Positions 38,719 through 50,532 of a stretch of 64,000 nt of DNA are shown one piece after another (positions within the stretch are counted from its first letter, which is position 1; each line of letters opens with the position of its first letter). Location: the NCBI RefSeq assembly GCF_021134715.1, contig NC_060021.1:6448001-6512000 (forward strand), written 5' to 3'. The position numbers and the translations under genes are program-made. The notes below the pieces were generated by a model that saw only the letters and a list, made by a program, of their open reading frames with translations, was not told the DNA's origin and did not search any database. Origin of the DNA: Daphnia pulex. Its lineage: Eukaryota; Arthropoda; Branchiopoda; Diplostraca; Daphniidae.

Positions 38719-40580
38719 ACGGGAGTCGTTCAGTAGTATAGTTCAGGATAATTCTCAAAACCGGAAGTACGCGTACGTACAAATAAAAACATGAACTTTA
38801 CCACAAATTTGACGAGGATCACAAATATGTGGTTTTTTTGTGCTTCGAATGAATATTTACTGAACTACTGACTGAAATGAGAAAACCAGAAGTAGAAAAA
38901 AAATCAGTTATCGAAAATTTAACAGGTGAGCTTTGTTGCTGGAATAGTTATCGTCGGTTTTCACTAAATATTTCAACAAAATAACTGTCGATTAATGCTT
39001 AAAAAGATGTTCAAAGTAACGGAAATTGACTGTTTTGACAGCTAAAATTATCGAAAAGCCATCTAGCGTTAGAAAAAAGAAACGCCCAAGTAAAACTTCG
39101 TTTGCGCGTAAGAAGGCCCTGATTTTGGAAAGTATTACACAGACAGAGTTTAACGCAACTAGACTATTATGAGATAACCTACGAAAATAAGTCAATTGTT
39201 GGGTACCTGGGCATAATCCTGTGGTGAGTGACTGCAGGTGTGTAACAGCGGACGGAGGTGATCACTGAAGTGGTCCAGAAACTCGCGAAGTCGCCAGTGA
39301 AGTCAAACAAATTGTGTTTAGAAGCAGTAAAGCTAGATGAGCATGCGTCACAAAGATAAGTGTGGAGAAGAACATTGGTGGAAGTCCTTCTTCGGTCATG
39401 GACAAAGGTCAGCATTGGCACAAGAATGTCCGTGCCAGGACCACACCATTCCATAAAGAAACTGCATGCTCTGTAAAAAAAAAAAATGATACATTAATGA
39501 AAATATAACAATGAAAAAATCAGATCAATCTTTACCTTTTCTAAGAAGCAAACTGAATTGTTATGATGAAAAAAACCGTAAAAATGGAATTCACAGCAAC
39601 CAACAGCATTACTCCAAATGTTGAGATACATCTCCTGATGCTAAAGAAAGTGTATGAATCATGAAGTATTGCAGTAATGTGGTAATAGGTGGTATTGATG
39701 CTTACCCTTATCCTATGGGTAATGAATTTAGTAAGGCATTTGACTTTCATCAAGCAGATCTGGTACCACGTTCATACAAATGGCAGGATATTCACTTCAC
39801 ATGCTTCATGTCTCTGAAACTCTAAGTGGGAATGGGACAAGGAAATTCTCATATAATTTTCAAATTTACACAAATTTACTTATCGAGAAATAAAACTTAC
39901 CTATCCTTTAGCTGGGTTGCCTTCTAAACAGAAGTAAACAAATGAATGACAACAAACATGCTGTTGCAGGGCACGCCATCAAAAATTGCAAGATTCAGAA
40001 AAGATCCTATGGTTCACACGGAAGGATACCTATGTTATAAGAAAATATGAATTGTAATGGTCTAGTAGCAGCAGAGACTACGAATTCGTAGTCTGTGGTA
40101 GCAGTAAAAATGGGGAAATACCTTATCTCGGCACATTTGTATTCCGCTACCTGTGGGTATCAAACATTAGTTTCAGCCTTTAGGCTTCTGACAGCATGGG
40201 TCTATTGGATGGAAAGTGACTGACAGTATGCATGTATGCATAATGCATCTAGAATTTGAAAGAAATAAGTTGGTACAGTATAAACAAAAGGAAGTTAGGT
40301 CAAAATAAACCTACATCAGATACGAAGTTCAATTTGGTAATTGAATCACAGGAATATAAGTATAAATAAGCTACAATTTGTTTCGGCCATTTTGGCTCGT
40401 TTAACGATGTAACAACAACAAGGGCAACACTAGCGACATCTGGTAATGAGTTTTTGAATCCTAAGTTGGTTCCTCAGTCACAGCTCATTGGAGTTCTATT
40501 GTCGCGTAGTATTGTCGGGTATTTTTGATAAAATATTGGGGTTCTAGTGTGGTTGTTTTCGTTGAAGTTCCAACGACAAG
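38719..40580. other. Unexplained spacer of copy A
   Basis: Shared with copy C (about 59093-60950). It holds two minus-strand open stretches: 39179-39454, beginning MEWCGPGTDILVP, and 39541-39753, with a hydrophobic segment LLVAVNSIFTVFFIITIQF. The second is broken in copy C by a one-base change in an A-run. These could be decayed exons of a membrane protein, but no family is recognised. A plus-strand frame ending KISQLLGTWA near 59400-59591 in copy C is broken in copy A by a stop and an indel. Confidence 0.35.
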
Positions 40581-40585
40581 TGGGG

Positions 40586-41865
40586 GCTTCGTATTTTTAT
40601 GCTGCTGTGGTTGTGGTGTACGCTTCAGTTGTGTAGTAGGCCGGTTCAGAGTAGTAGGCAGGGGCAGCCGTTGTATAATAAGGAGCCTCGGCGTAGTAAA
40701 CCGGAGCAGCAGTTGTGTAGTAAGGAGCTTCAGTGTAGTAAACTGGAGCAGCAGTGTAGTAGGAGCCTCAGTGTAGTATACAGGGGCGGCAGTTGTGGTG
40801 GTGTAGTAAGGAGCCTCGGTGTAGTAGACCGGTGCAGCAGTGGTGTAATACGGAGCCTCGGTGTAAGCTGGAGGAGCATAGTAGCATGGAGCAGCATAGG
40901 TTGTGGTATAAACTTCCGTGGAATAGTAGACCGGAACAGGAGTAGTGTAAACCGGAGGAGCATAGTAGCTTGGAGCGGCGTAGGTTGTGGTGTAAACCTT
41001 GGTGGTGTAGTAACTGGGCTCGGTGTAATAGGCAGGAGCAGCTGTGGTGTAGTAAACTATAGCAGGATTGGCGTAGTAGACTGGTTAAACATACGGCGCA
41101 ACTGTGGTGTAGACCGGAGGCGAGTACTAGCTACGCGCGGCATATGCAACTGTGGTAGTATAGTAGGTCTCAGTAGGGTAGTAAGCGTAGAAAACGACAA
41201 CAGTTGTAGTGTACGGGGCAACAGTCGGGTATGACTCCTAGAAACCACAGAATGTTTTAGCGACTTTAACACATTTATACTTATGATAACCTTACCTGAT
41301 AGTACGACGCCGGTGTTGTTGCTGGTGGACAATAACAAGGAGTCGTAGCATAATATGCTGGAGCCTGAGGAGTCTGCCTTTTCTTCTGGGCATTATAACC
41401 ATAATCAACCTGTAAATCCAAAACAATTGTTTAAGACAAAACTCTTGATTAGTTTCCGAACGGGGCTTACTGGGTAGTAGGAAGCAGGAAGTTGTGGTCG
41501 GTGGAGGAGAATAATACGTAGCCGACGTTGTGTAGCAGGATTCAGGTGCGGAGTAGACACTGCGGTTCATCTGATGACCATATCTACCCTATTTAGACAT
41601 TTAATCGTTTTTCCACAACAGGAATACTTGAAGTTTACTTAAATATGTCGGCACAGGTGTGGTGTAGTACTATGGTTCCTCGGTATAGTATTTAGGAGCT
41701 TCTGTGTAGTGCTTTGAAAGTTTGAAGTATAGGTGTAATTGGCCGACGGTAGGGCATGTCTTTGTTGATGCCGTTGATCATTCATCTCCGGACCGAGTTC
41801 AGGCATATAAGCTGATTGGGCATACTCGCAGCCAGCGAGACCAAGATCATGAAACAACATGCTAA
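40586..41865 (-). pseudogene. YTEAP-repeat protein pseudogene (copy A)
   Basis: Minus-strand remnant of a secreted low-complexity protein built of units such as APVYYTEAPYYTT, an unnamed Tyr/Thr/Pro-rich type resembling structural (cuticle, silk or eggshell) proteins. The 5' exon (near 41865) carries a signal-peptide-like stretch (CCFMILVSLAAS) that is out of frame with the repeats that follow. An 8-bp insertion near 41720 (absent in copy B) shifts the frame again. Stops interrupt the repeat array (PYYV-type units near 41085 and 41130), and one base is missing in a repeat near 40760. Two small introns near 41230-41290 and 41410-41470 are still visible. Not a functional gene in this form. Confidence 0.7.
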
Positions 41866-42270
41866 AGAAACCTAAATAACCTGGTGAAACGAGCGAAAGT
41901 GAAAAGAAGAGGCTCTGAACAGAAGAAAAAAAAACACAGGAAGAAGAGGAAGAGAAAACGTCATGTCGAAATAAAGGACGAAAAAAGTTGGAAGAAGAGC
42001 GGATGCTTGACTCCTTAAAGTTAAAGTAAATGGCTGGGATTCCCCTTCACAAACACATTTGCAGCTGTTTTTTTTTTTTTAATTTCGTCCTTTCTCTAGA
42101 AAAATATATTCTCCATGCTGAGTAACCAAGCGTTCAGTTCAGACGGTAACAAAAGTACGGAAAATAACAAAAGGGAGAGTGTCGGGAATTTTTTCAAAAG
42201 TTTGGAATTTTGTAAATTAAACAATAAAATAAAGTTGAAAAGATTGCGACAAAAAAAGCCATCTTTGGGG

Positions 42271-44452
42271 TTAAACGGTGGGTTTAGACTTCGATCGTTT
42301 CTTTTTTCCTTTCTTGTTCGGCTCGGCGAGTTCCGAATCCAAGTCGGCAGACAACGATAGACTGACGTTCAAGGGATTCAGTTCCCGTTCTGAGAAAAAA
42401 TACTTGCGTAATTCAGCATCTGGCAAATCGTTTTCATTCAAATCGGGCGCATCCAAGATCGCTTCTTCTTCCGCGGTTAGTTCTTCCGATAAAAAAATTG
42501 AAAAAATAAAAACATTATAACCAAGGCGTAGGATAAAAGAGACAATTTCAAAAAAGAGAAGTTAAAACAATATAAACCTCTTGGTATAACAGGTGCAGTG
42601 ATGGGCTCATTGATCCTTGCCGTCTCTTCTTCCTGGTACAACGCTTCAATAGCAATATCTTGGAATTGAAAGATTTGCTCCAGATACTTGGGTATGTCGT
42701 TAGTGCATTTACCCTCTTTCTCAATCCAAGTCATGTGTTGGAAGAGCGGTAACAATTCCTTCGAAATTTGTAAGACACTCCTTTTGATGTGGTTGGCAGT
42801 TCCATCGCCGATGTCAAGGTTAGTTAACGTCAAATACTTCTGAAAATAGCCTTTCTTATTTGGTTCGATGAGTTCTTTGAATGGCACTTCGCTGTTGAAG
42901 TTCTTGTCATAATAATGACATGATTGCCATGCTAGGAAGCCTGCGGCGATGGTGATGATGCGACGGTCGAAACTTTGCTTGGTCCGCCGATCAAAAATTG
43001 AAACGATGTTGTTTGTGATGTTGTAGACCCGTTCAGTTATTTCCACAGACGACTTGAAAGGATCGTGGATTCTAAGGCTGGGTAGAACTGAACGGGCATG
43101 GTGGAGAACTACAGGGATGGATCTTGAACTTCCAGCTTCACATGTGGTTGTTGATTTGTTTGTGAGTTGAGGCGGTTCAGGCAACTCTTTGAGGTACCTT
43201 TCTAGTTTTTTCAGAGTAGCGCCAAGTTGATAATGAGTAACCGGAGGGGTTACATTTAGAACAGGTGCAATTTGCTTGATGGAAATGCCCTTCTCTTTTC
43301 GATATACAAAGATGAAGACAGCAGCTGCCGCTGTTGTAAGGTTGCGACGTCCTTTGAGATCTTGAAAAATATCCAGCATATGGTTTTTTAGGTGTTCAGC
43401 ATTAAATGCCCTGCAGAGTGTTTCGATGGTATCTACTCCTTCTTCTCTTCCCAGGAAGATGGAAGCCTTGGAAGATAAAACCTGCTTTCCCTGGACCCGT
43501 GCTCCAGAAACCACAGACTTGGGCCTGAAAAATTTGTAAATGTAGTCATCTAAAATTCAAGGAAATCTGGGTTTTTACCTCTCTTCTTCTTCAGACTCTT
43601 CGGACTCTTTAACAACTTTAAGTGCCTCAGCTTTTCCTTTGGGATGTTTTGGAAGCTTTTTTCCTCCAACTTTCACTTTGAGTCCAAGATCCAACTCAGC
43701 TTTTGTTCCCAGTAAGGTGGGAGACTTGGGAGAGAAAACCTCCTTTCCTTTGATTCGTGCTTCAGAAATCACCACATCAGTTTCAAGCCTAAAAAAAAAA
43801 TGTAGTCATGTGAAGTTCAAGGAAATTAGGGTTTTTACCTCTCTTTCTCTTCAGATCCTTTGGACTCTTCAGACTCTTTAACAAATTTACGTGCCTCCGC
43901 TTTTCCTTTGCGATGTTTTGGAAGTGGAACCTTATTTCCTCCAACTTCCACTACGAGTCCAGCATTCAATTCAGACTGTGCTCCCAGGAAGATGGAAGCT
44001 TTGGGAGAGAAAACCTTTTTTCCTTTGACCCGTGCTCCAGAAATTACCACAGTCTTGCACCTGAAAAAATAATTAAATGTAGTCGTGTGAAATTTAAGGA
44101 AATGGAGTTTTTTACCTCTCGTTATCTTCAGACTCTTCCAACTCTTCAGACTTTTCAAACTCTTCAGTCACTTCAATAACTTTAGGTGCCACAGCTTTTT
44201 TTTCGTGATGGTTTGAAAGTGGAATCCTTGTTTCTCCAACATTCACTGCAAAAAGAGATAAACATCACAATCAATGTACCAGTAACAAAGAACAGGTTGT
44301 AGATAAATTGAAACATTCCGATGCAAAACAACATAAACTTGCATGTAACCATGACATAACATAGCAACAACAGGAACTGACTTGGAACAGAAACAATACT
44401 CACTAGCTGGGAGGTTTCCATCTTTCACTTTAGCTTTCTCAGAGTCAGACAT
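42271..44452 (-). CDS. Unfamiliar protein with repeated exons and possible TFIIB/BRF-like cyclin fold (copy A)
   Basis: Six exons: 44404-44452, 44116-44245, 43839-44060, 43579-43788, 42578-43524 and 42271-42482. Phases agree, giving 589 residues. Exons 3, 4 and the start of exon 5 are related copies: each encodes a VVISGARVKGKKVFSPKASIFLG-type unit (about residues 64, 139 and 208), and exons 3-4 add a Lys/Glu-rich linker ending in ESEES..EER. Residues about 235-480 are helical. The segment GRRNLTTAAAAVFIFVYR followed by SIKQIAPVLNVTP resembles the first TFIIB cyclin repeat, and SFDRRIITIAAGFLAWQ may lie in a second. The C-terminus has an acidic DLNENDLPDAELRKYFFSERE motif reminiscent of BRF1, then a Lys/Arg tail like a nuclear signal. 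No zinc ribbon is seen. The gene looks intact. The family call is tentative; the coding structure is well supported by the conserved copies. Confidence 0.72.
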
Positions 44453-46761
44453 TTTTCGTTTGTTCACTATAGAAAGACAAATGTGATTCTAATGGTCAAG
44501 AAATACAAGAGAACTGCGTAGCTACTTGAAGACAAAACTGACAAATCGCAAAAAGTTGCTTTCTATTCTGTCTTCTTCTCAATAGCTTTCCTCTAAAACA
44601 CTCGCTTGCCTTTGATATGTCGATTTTTGACGTAAAAAGTATTTCTTTTTTCCCGATTCTGTTTTCTACTGACTGTTGTTATTAACCTAACATGTTTTCA
44701 TTTTGGATTTCATGTTTTCATCCAAGACAGTTGAAATAACAAATAAGGTATCGATACCAGCTGTTGTCTATCGGACTTGAATTGTAGTGCAGAGTTGCTA
44801 GATTTCTAAATTTCGTCAAGGAATAATTCTTGAATGCTAAAAAGGTAAATAAATACACAGGAAAATAATAAAAAGCTCCAGGAAAATATCGTTATTATGA
44901 AAATAAAAAAACTATTGAACGAGACAATGATCGAAATGACAGCACGTCGTGAGGCGATCGTTCATGAAGGCTAGAAATGAATGAGCTAATCAAGCTTCTG
45001 CTTGTTGGAATAAATTAGATCCGCTAGATTTGTTCCCTTATCTATTTAAATACTTTATCTTTTCTTTTCTTTTTAAAATGAAGTCGCTGGTGTTACTGTA
45101 CTGAGCAGCACCAGAGAGACTGGAGGTTGTTCAATGAAAGGTTTTGTGTGTGTGTGTGTGGACCGATGGTGTCGTATTCCCGCTTTAGCTGCGTCACGAG
45201 TCTGCTCAAGTCACCGAACAAATAATCAAAAGGGAGTGTAAAAAAAAGAGGAATGTATAAAAACCCTACGTCCAGGAAGAGAGAAAGAGAAAGAATGAGA
45301 ACTTTGGTCGAAAGAGGAAACCTATGATGAAAGTCAGGAGGATCAAAGCACACGAGAAGCAAAAAGTTATCGGCAGTCTGTGTAGTTATACGACTGGGTG
45401 TAGAAGCCGCCAGCCAGCCAGCTAGCGAGCCCTTCTTTTTTCTCCCAACTGATAAAACTCACGTTCCACCGAGCCCTGCCACTTGAACGAAAGCCACAGC
45501 CCAGTTCACTCGTCTTTCTCTTCATCCAGGTAAGCGATTTCTCCCCCCACTTACCTTAGAAACTTTGACATTGTAGAAAAAAGAAGCTCCATTTTGTCGT
45601 CCAGACGTGTGAGATTCACGTGCTCGGAGACATAACAATAATACTACCCGTACATACGCGCTGTACACATTCGTGATGTATCATTCGCGGCGTGTTGAGT
45701 GATTATTTTTAGAGTTTAGCAGGTGAAGCTGGCTCGGAAAAATCCCGAGAGTCGGGAATCTCTATCGAGTGTTTTCGTGTGTGAGACTCGCTCGCCGTCC
45801 TTTCACTGTGTATATTTTTGCTTGATTATTCATGAAGGCAGGGTGCAGCTCTGTTTCAACAATTTTATATATTGGCTCTCATCCTTATTGTCATTGTTGT
45901 TTACTCCCGACCAGCAGAGCTCTCGCGTCTCACCTATCTACTTTTTCCTATTTTCGAAAGAAATGAAAACAGCGGAAAACAGAAGATGTCAAATATGTCT
46001 ATCAGTTAGAGGGACCACTGTTGATGCCAAAATCACAAAAGTGTGGTAGGGAATCTTGATCTTGTTATGTCGAAAATTATCAAAAGGAGAAAAGGTGAAA
46101 GAAGGTGAAAGAGAGAGAATTAAATAAGCCAGAAGAAGTTAACGAATACTGCCAGTGTTAATATTATTCCCGATAAAAGCGGATAAAAGTACGCCGAAAA
46201 AAGAAGCTTAATTAGCCTAATACCATAGCATTTGTTAAATGTTTCTTCAGCATTATTTTTAATATCACCTTTTTTCACTAGTTCGCAGTCAGCAGTCGCT
46301 TATAAAGTAGCCAGCTGGCGGTAATATTTTCAAAAATTTAATTAGGTACTCAATTAAAATCTATTCGGGTCGGGCGGCCATATTTTTTAGGGCGAAATAG
46401 GAACTAAACATTTTTATGAATAAAGTTAAGTGGCAAAAATATTGAATTCAAGGAATAACTGAAAGAATTTCTACCAAAATTCAATTAAGTTGGAAAAAAA
46501 AAGAAATTAAGAAAAATGAAGTTGCACAATTAACTGCCAGAATAGGATGTGGGTCGGCGGCCATCGACTATTGCCAGAACACTTTGGACGTGTGCATCTT
46601 TTTAAATTAATCGCAGATTTTTTTTCACGATGTGTGTTAAAATTTTACTAGTATCGATTAATCATCGATACACATGTCTGCTGAAATGGCTGAAATGCTG
46701 AAATTTAAAAACATTTTCTTTTTGATTTTATAATTATGTATAGTTATTACATATAAACATG
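44453..46761. other. Intergenic DNA upstream of the cyclin-like gene, copy A
   Basis: AT-rich. The first 250 bp should contain the promoter of the minus-strand gene. A GC-richer stretch at about 45360-45535, ending in CAG before GTAAGC, looks like a noncoding 5' exon of an unknown plus-strand transcript. No coding exon that would follow it was found in the window. Otherwise nothing recognisable. Confidence 0.4.
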
Positions 46762-47110
46762 GGGTGAGTGGGTGTATTGGTTAAGGCGTTAGGCCTAATT
46801 GGGGATAAGTGCAGAGGTGCACTTTGAGACCAGGGTTCGAACCCCTGGTATAACATTGTTGTTTGGCTATATACCCACTATGGCGCCACTGTGGCATCAG
46901 ATGTAATATCTACCCCGACCCCCGTGCTGGAGAGGGAACTCGGGAGAGTTGCTGAGGGATGTTTCGTCCAATAATCCTCAGCGCAAAAGGCGAATGAAAT
47001 GTGGAGTAATCGGAAACTGGCGCTGTTTATCTGGCAGAGCAAAGTGTCCTAAAATGCCTTGTTCCGTCGTGTTGAATGAATGTGTGTAGCAAAAGTTGGG
47101 CGCAGCGCTC
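46762..47110 (+). mobile_element. tRNA-derived SINE (class II tRNA type head)
   Basis: The head carries an A box (TGTATTGGTTAAGGCG, about 46778) and a perfect B box (GGTTCGAACCC, about 46833), the internal promoter of RNA polymerase III. The spacing between boxes and the GGTTAAGGCG form match tRNA-Ser/Leu, which have a long variable arm. Acceptor ends do not pair, so it is not a functional tRNA. A body of about 250 nt unrelated to tRNA follows. The 3' limit and target-site duplications could not be fixed. Such SINEs need a LINE in trans to move. Confidence 0.75.
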
Positions 47111-50100
47111 TATACGGGCTAGACGTATATCTTCAGTGATCATAAACGCATGGTTTCCACCGACAACTAATGTTGGCCGTGTCATGATATACCGCCGGGT
47201 GTATCATGTGGGCAACCTCTTGATAAATGCGATTATGTGAGGGATATTTGTGCTAGATTCAGATCCGTATATCCTGAGACGTATTATCTTATGTAAACCG
47301 TAGACTAGAGCTGGCCGTGGTGACCCAGTGCATACCACCCAACCCATTGCTATACTATGGAATTATCGTATACATTACATGTTCAAGCGATAATTAGTAT
47401 AACAAGCCCTACACACACACAATGGCGGATGCTCTCTCTCCTTGCTATTTCAAAGCAAAGTAGGGCGTGTATTTTTTTAATTCATTTGGTTTTCTAATTT
47501 TGACCGCCAGTTCAGAAAACAAAAAGTTTGATTCTGCCTTGGCAGCATAGACAACCTTGACCATCGACTATATAAGAAAAAGTAGCCATGTGAGGTGAAA
47601 GTTTCAGCACATTTTAATAGTTGTGACTCCCTTATGGTCAATTTTTCAAACATCACCGCATTCAAAAATGTCTATTCATTTTAAGGTCACATTTGAGTTT
47701 TGTTTTGTGGGCTGTTAAGTTTCAATTTATTGATTTCGCCAAGTAGGCTACTGGCTGTTGTCAAGCATTTTATATCTTACCGTAGCCTAGGGTAATTTAT
47801 AAATGTATTGGTAAATATATTTGAGAGAACTGGTGTGAATTTATCATTGAAAGTCGGCGATTGTTCTAAAAAAGTCTATATACAATCACTGTCATTTTAT
47901 TTTCGATTTCCAGTTAACTATGCTGTTTGCCGGAATACGGGAACGGCAGTTTGGCGGCCAATGGACAGATAACAGAACATCCGCCTTCCTGCAACCATTT
48001 ATGTGCTCCGGCAAACCGGAGAATGGGTTGAAGTTGAAGAAGAAAAATCATCGAAATTCCAATGCAGAGACAGCAGCACACACTCCTGCTGGTAAGTGAA
48101 ATTTGCTTCATGCTTTCTCTAGATGACATCTAGATCTAGAGATCTAGTAGATGTGTTTGAACGGGCAAGTGTATGGTAGTATTATTTTTTTTCGCATCAA
48201 TGGTCAAAGATTTTATAATGGTCTCACCGGAAGTAAACGCGCTGCTAGTTTTTTTAATTATTTTTAGGTGCAGTTAAGTGAGGCTCCAACTGAATGTTTG
48301 GATGTTAAGTTTTCTAGATTGCTTATATTATTTTGATGTTTTGGAACTTAAGCCGAGATTTTGCTTTTGATAAAGTATATTTAGTGATGCGGTTAGAATT
48401 TACGTTGTCAGGGTTACTAGTTCTTCTGATAGGATTTTTCTGATACTGATGGTGATTAAAACGGATCAAAATATTAATGGCTAATAGTCCTAGTCTTTGG
48501 GTTTTACACGATTTATGCATAGCAGCTTTAGGATATTTATTTTACCCCTTTTTCAGTAGGCCTACTTTAAGATTACTTAACACGTTAAGCATTTTGGTAA
48601 CGCATGGGACTCTGGGGAGCTTGCGTTGGCATTCGGCTGTTTAGCATTCGGCCACGATTGGTTGCGTCTATCCGTCGATCCAGAGCGTTGACCATCGGGA
48701 TCACGAATCTTTTTGGTGCATGTTGTTGGTATTGGAATGTTGCTGTTGCTGCCAAAGCCCATCCAGTAATACACTTTGACAAACCAATGGCCGTACGGAG
48801 CCTTCAAAATCAACTCCAACTTGGGCATCTTGACGCTCATCAACCTGCTGGATCACGAACAGCATCCCGATAGAAACTATATTTTTTCCAGGCTAAAAAA
48901 CGCTCCCACCTCTCAGTTATAGCCTACTATTATAGACAATAAAAAAATGAATATGAATTTATAAAAACTTTTGCGCGTAACAGGTATTGAACAACTGGCA
49001 TGGATGACTCAGATTCGTCCCCGACATCTTCTGTGAAACAAACTATATAAAATTAAAATATATTTTAAAATCTTACAACTCTATAAAATATGTTTTTGAA
49101 GATTTCTATTTGGAAATAAATTTTAAATCTAAATGATAATTAAAAAACGATAATTTATCCAATCACTGTTCATCTACAATAACCCGAACTTTATGTCACA
49201 GGATTCAAATCTTATTTCCCTGCGATTTCGAAAGTATATCGTCGGATAGACAGATACCACGTTTCGTATTAATACAGCCTCTAACCACCCCAAGGTACAA
49301 CTGCAGAAAGGTATACGGGCGGGCGTACTATAGATTTCACCATGTTAAACTGCTTGTTCAGACGCCTTAGCCATTAGGCTATACGAATGTCTAATAGAAT
49401 GTTATTTGTAATCATCCACTATCGTCCAACCATGTACGACTAGCGCAAAAAAAAATAACACAGGCCATCTAGCGGCAAAACTTTGGTTAATTTGATGAAA
49501 AAACGGGCTTAAATTTAAATTCAAACTAACTAATTCCGGTCAAATACTTTTTAGTGTGACAGATTTGAATAGCGGATCTTTGACGGAGGGAGCGTTCTGA
49601 AATCGGGGGATTCTCACCCAGTTGGACGTGATCGATAGGTGGCGTATTACTGAAAACGGATAGCCACCTGAGACTGGACGTCATTCGATCCGGCCTCGTC
49701 CATCCCGACGCGGATCTCAATCAATCCCATGGAGCTGAGCGACAGCGGATCCTTGTCCGTTTCCAGCAACCACAGGTGGAAGAGGTGGCCCGATTCACTT
49801 CGTGCCGATCATTTCCTGACAAGGGCGATGCTTAGCGCGGCTTAGCGCTCGGAATTTGGTCGACACTCAGGCCATTCTTCGTGACAGAGGAACCGGATCT
49901 GCTCACGGATTTTGCGTCAACATCAGTGAAACAAGTAAAAATATAAAATATCAGAAAAGTTAAATTTAAAATTTCCATTAATCAATATACCAAAACAGGA
50001 AGGACCCATCCTCTTTCACAGCGCTGAAGTAGGACCTTTGGAGAATAACGAGTCTCAACTGTTCATTTTGACTATTTCACCTGGGGAGAGTCACGGTCAC

Positions 50101-50532
50101 TGCAATAAGTACAACAATTTAAAACAATGTCTAGCAAAATTATACCACACTTCCGACTGAAGATCAACGAAGATCACAACGGTTAAGCCGTACTCAGCAG
50201 TAACGGTCGCCATCATGTAGTAAAGGAAATTCTGGGTCTTCCTACTAATATCGGAGAGGCCACGTTTCCATGAATCTATAAGCTTTCAGTTCTAAGTTGA
50301 TTAAATGTTTGTCTAATTACTTGACATGACTGAACAGCTGGATCTCTCCTTAAGTTTTGAATACAATCACCATAAGTTAATACCGATGGCAATAACATAA
50401 TCTATGACTATTAACATAAAGATTCTCTGAAAAAGATATTCGAAATAACAATTCCAGGGTAAAAAGTTTTACATTTTAGAGCTATTAATAGACGCATAGA
50501 CTGGAGGAGAATAATTGCTAGGTGGAGCGTAA
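47111..50532. other. Mostly noncoding DNA between the SINE and copy B
   Basis: AT-rich, no complete gene. Short minus-strand stretches with protein-like composition occur at about 50155-50290 (FLYYMMATVTAEYGLTVVIF), 49640-49800 (GLIEIRVGMDEAGSNDVQ) and 48577-48843. They have stops between them and no convincing splice chain, so they may be remnants of one decayed gene. A tRNA-like A box lies at 49371-49381. Confidence 0.35.
49340..49395 (-). mobile_element. Possible decayed tRNA-derived SINE fragment
   Basis: On the minus strand, TAGCCTAATGGCTAAGGCGT fits a tRNA A box and resembles the head of the SINE at 46762. No clear B box follows, so this is at best a truncated copy. Confidence 0.3.

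Larger units (their letters stand above)
37535..44452 (-). repeat. Segmental duplication copy A
   Basis: From 37535 the sequence matches 57926 onward almost base for base, at a distance of 20.36-20.39 kb. The match continues to the end of the window (64000, equivalent to about 43637). Contents in minus-strand order: cyclin-like gene, YTEAP repeat pseudogene, an unexplained spacer and 5' exons of unc80. The left edge falls inside an unc80 exon. Differences from copy C are scattered single bases and a few small indels, the largest being 17 bp in an unc80 exon. Confidence 0.92.

Noticed and set aside
40599-41234. Plus-strand open frames rich in Ser, Val and Gly over the YTEAP array (also near 50522 and 60964)
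   Set aside because: They are the antisense reading of the YTEAP repeat units; the signal-peptide-like stretch, introns and repeat logic are on the minus strand.
46762-46860. Functional tRNA gene
   Set aside because: A and B boxes are good, but the acceptor-stem ends do not pair and a long unrelated body follows, so SINE is the better call.
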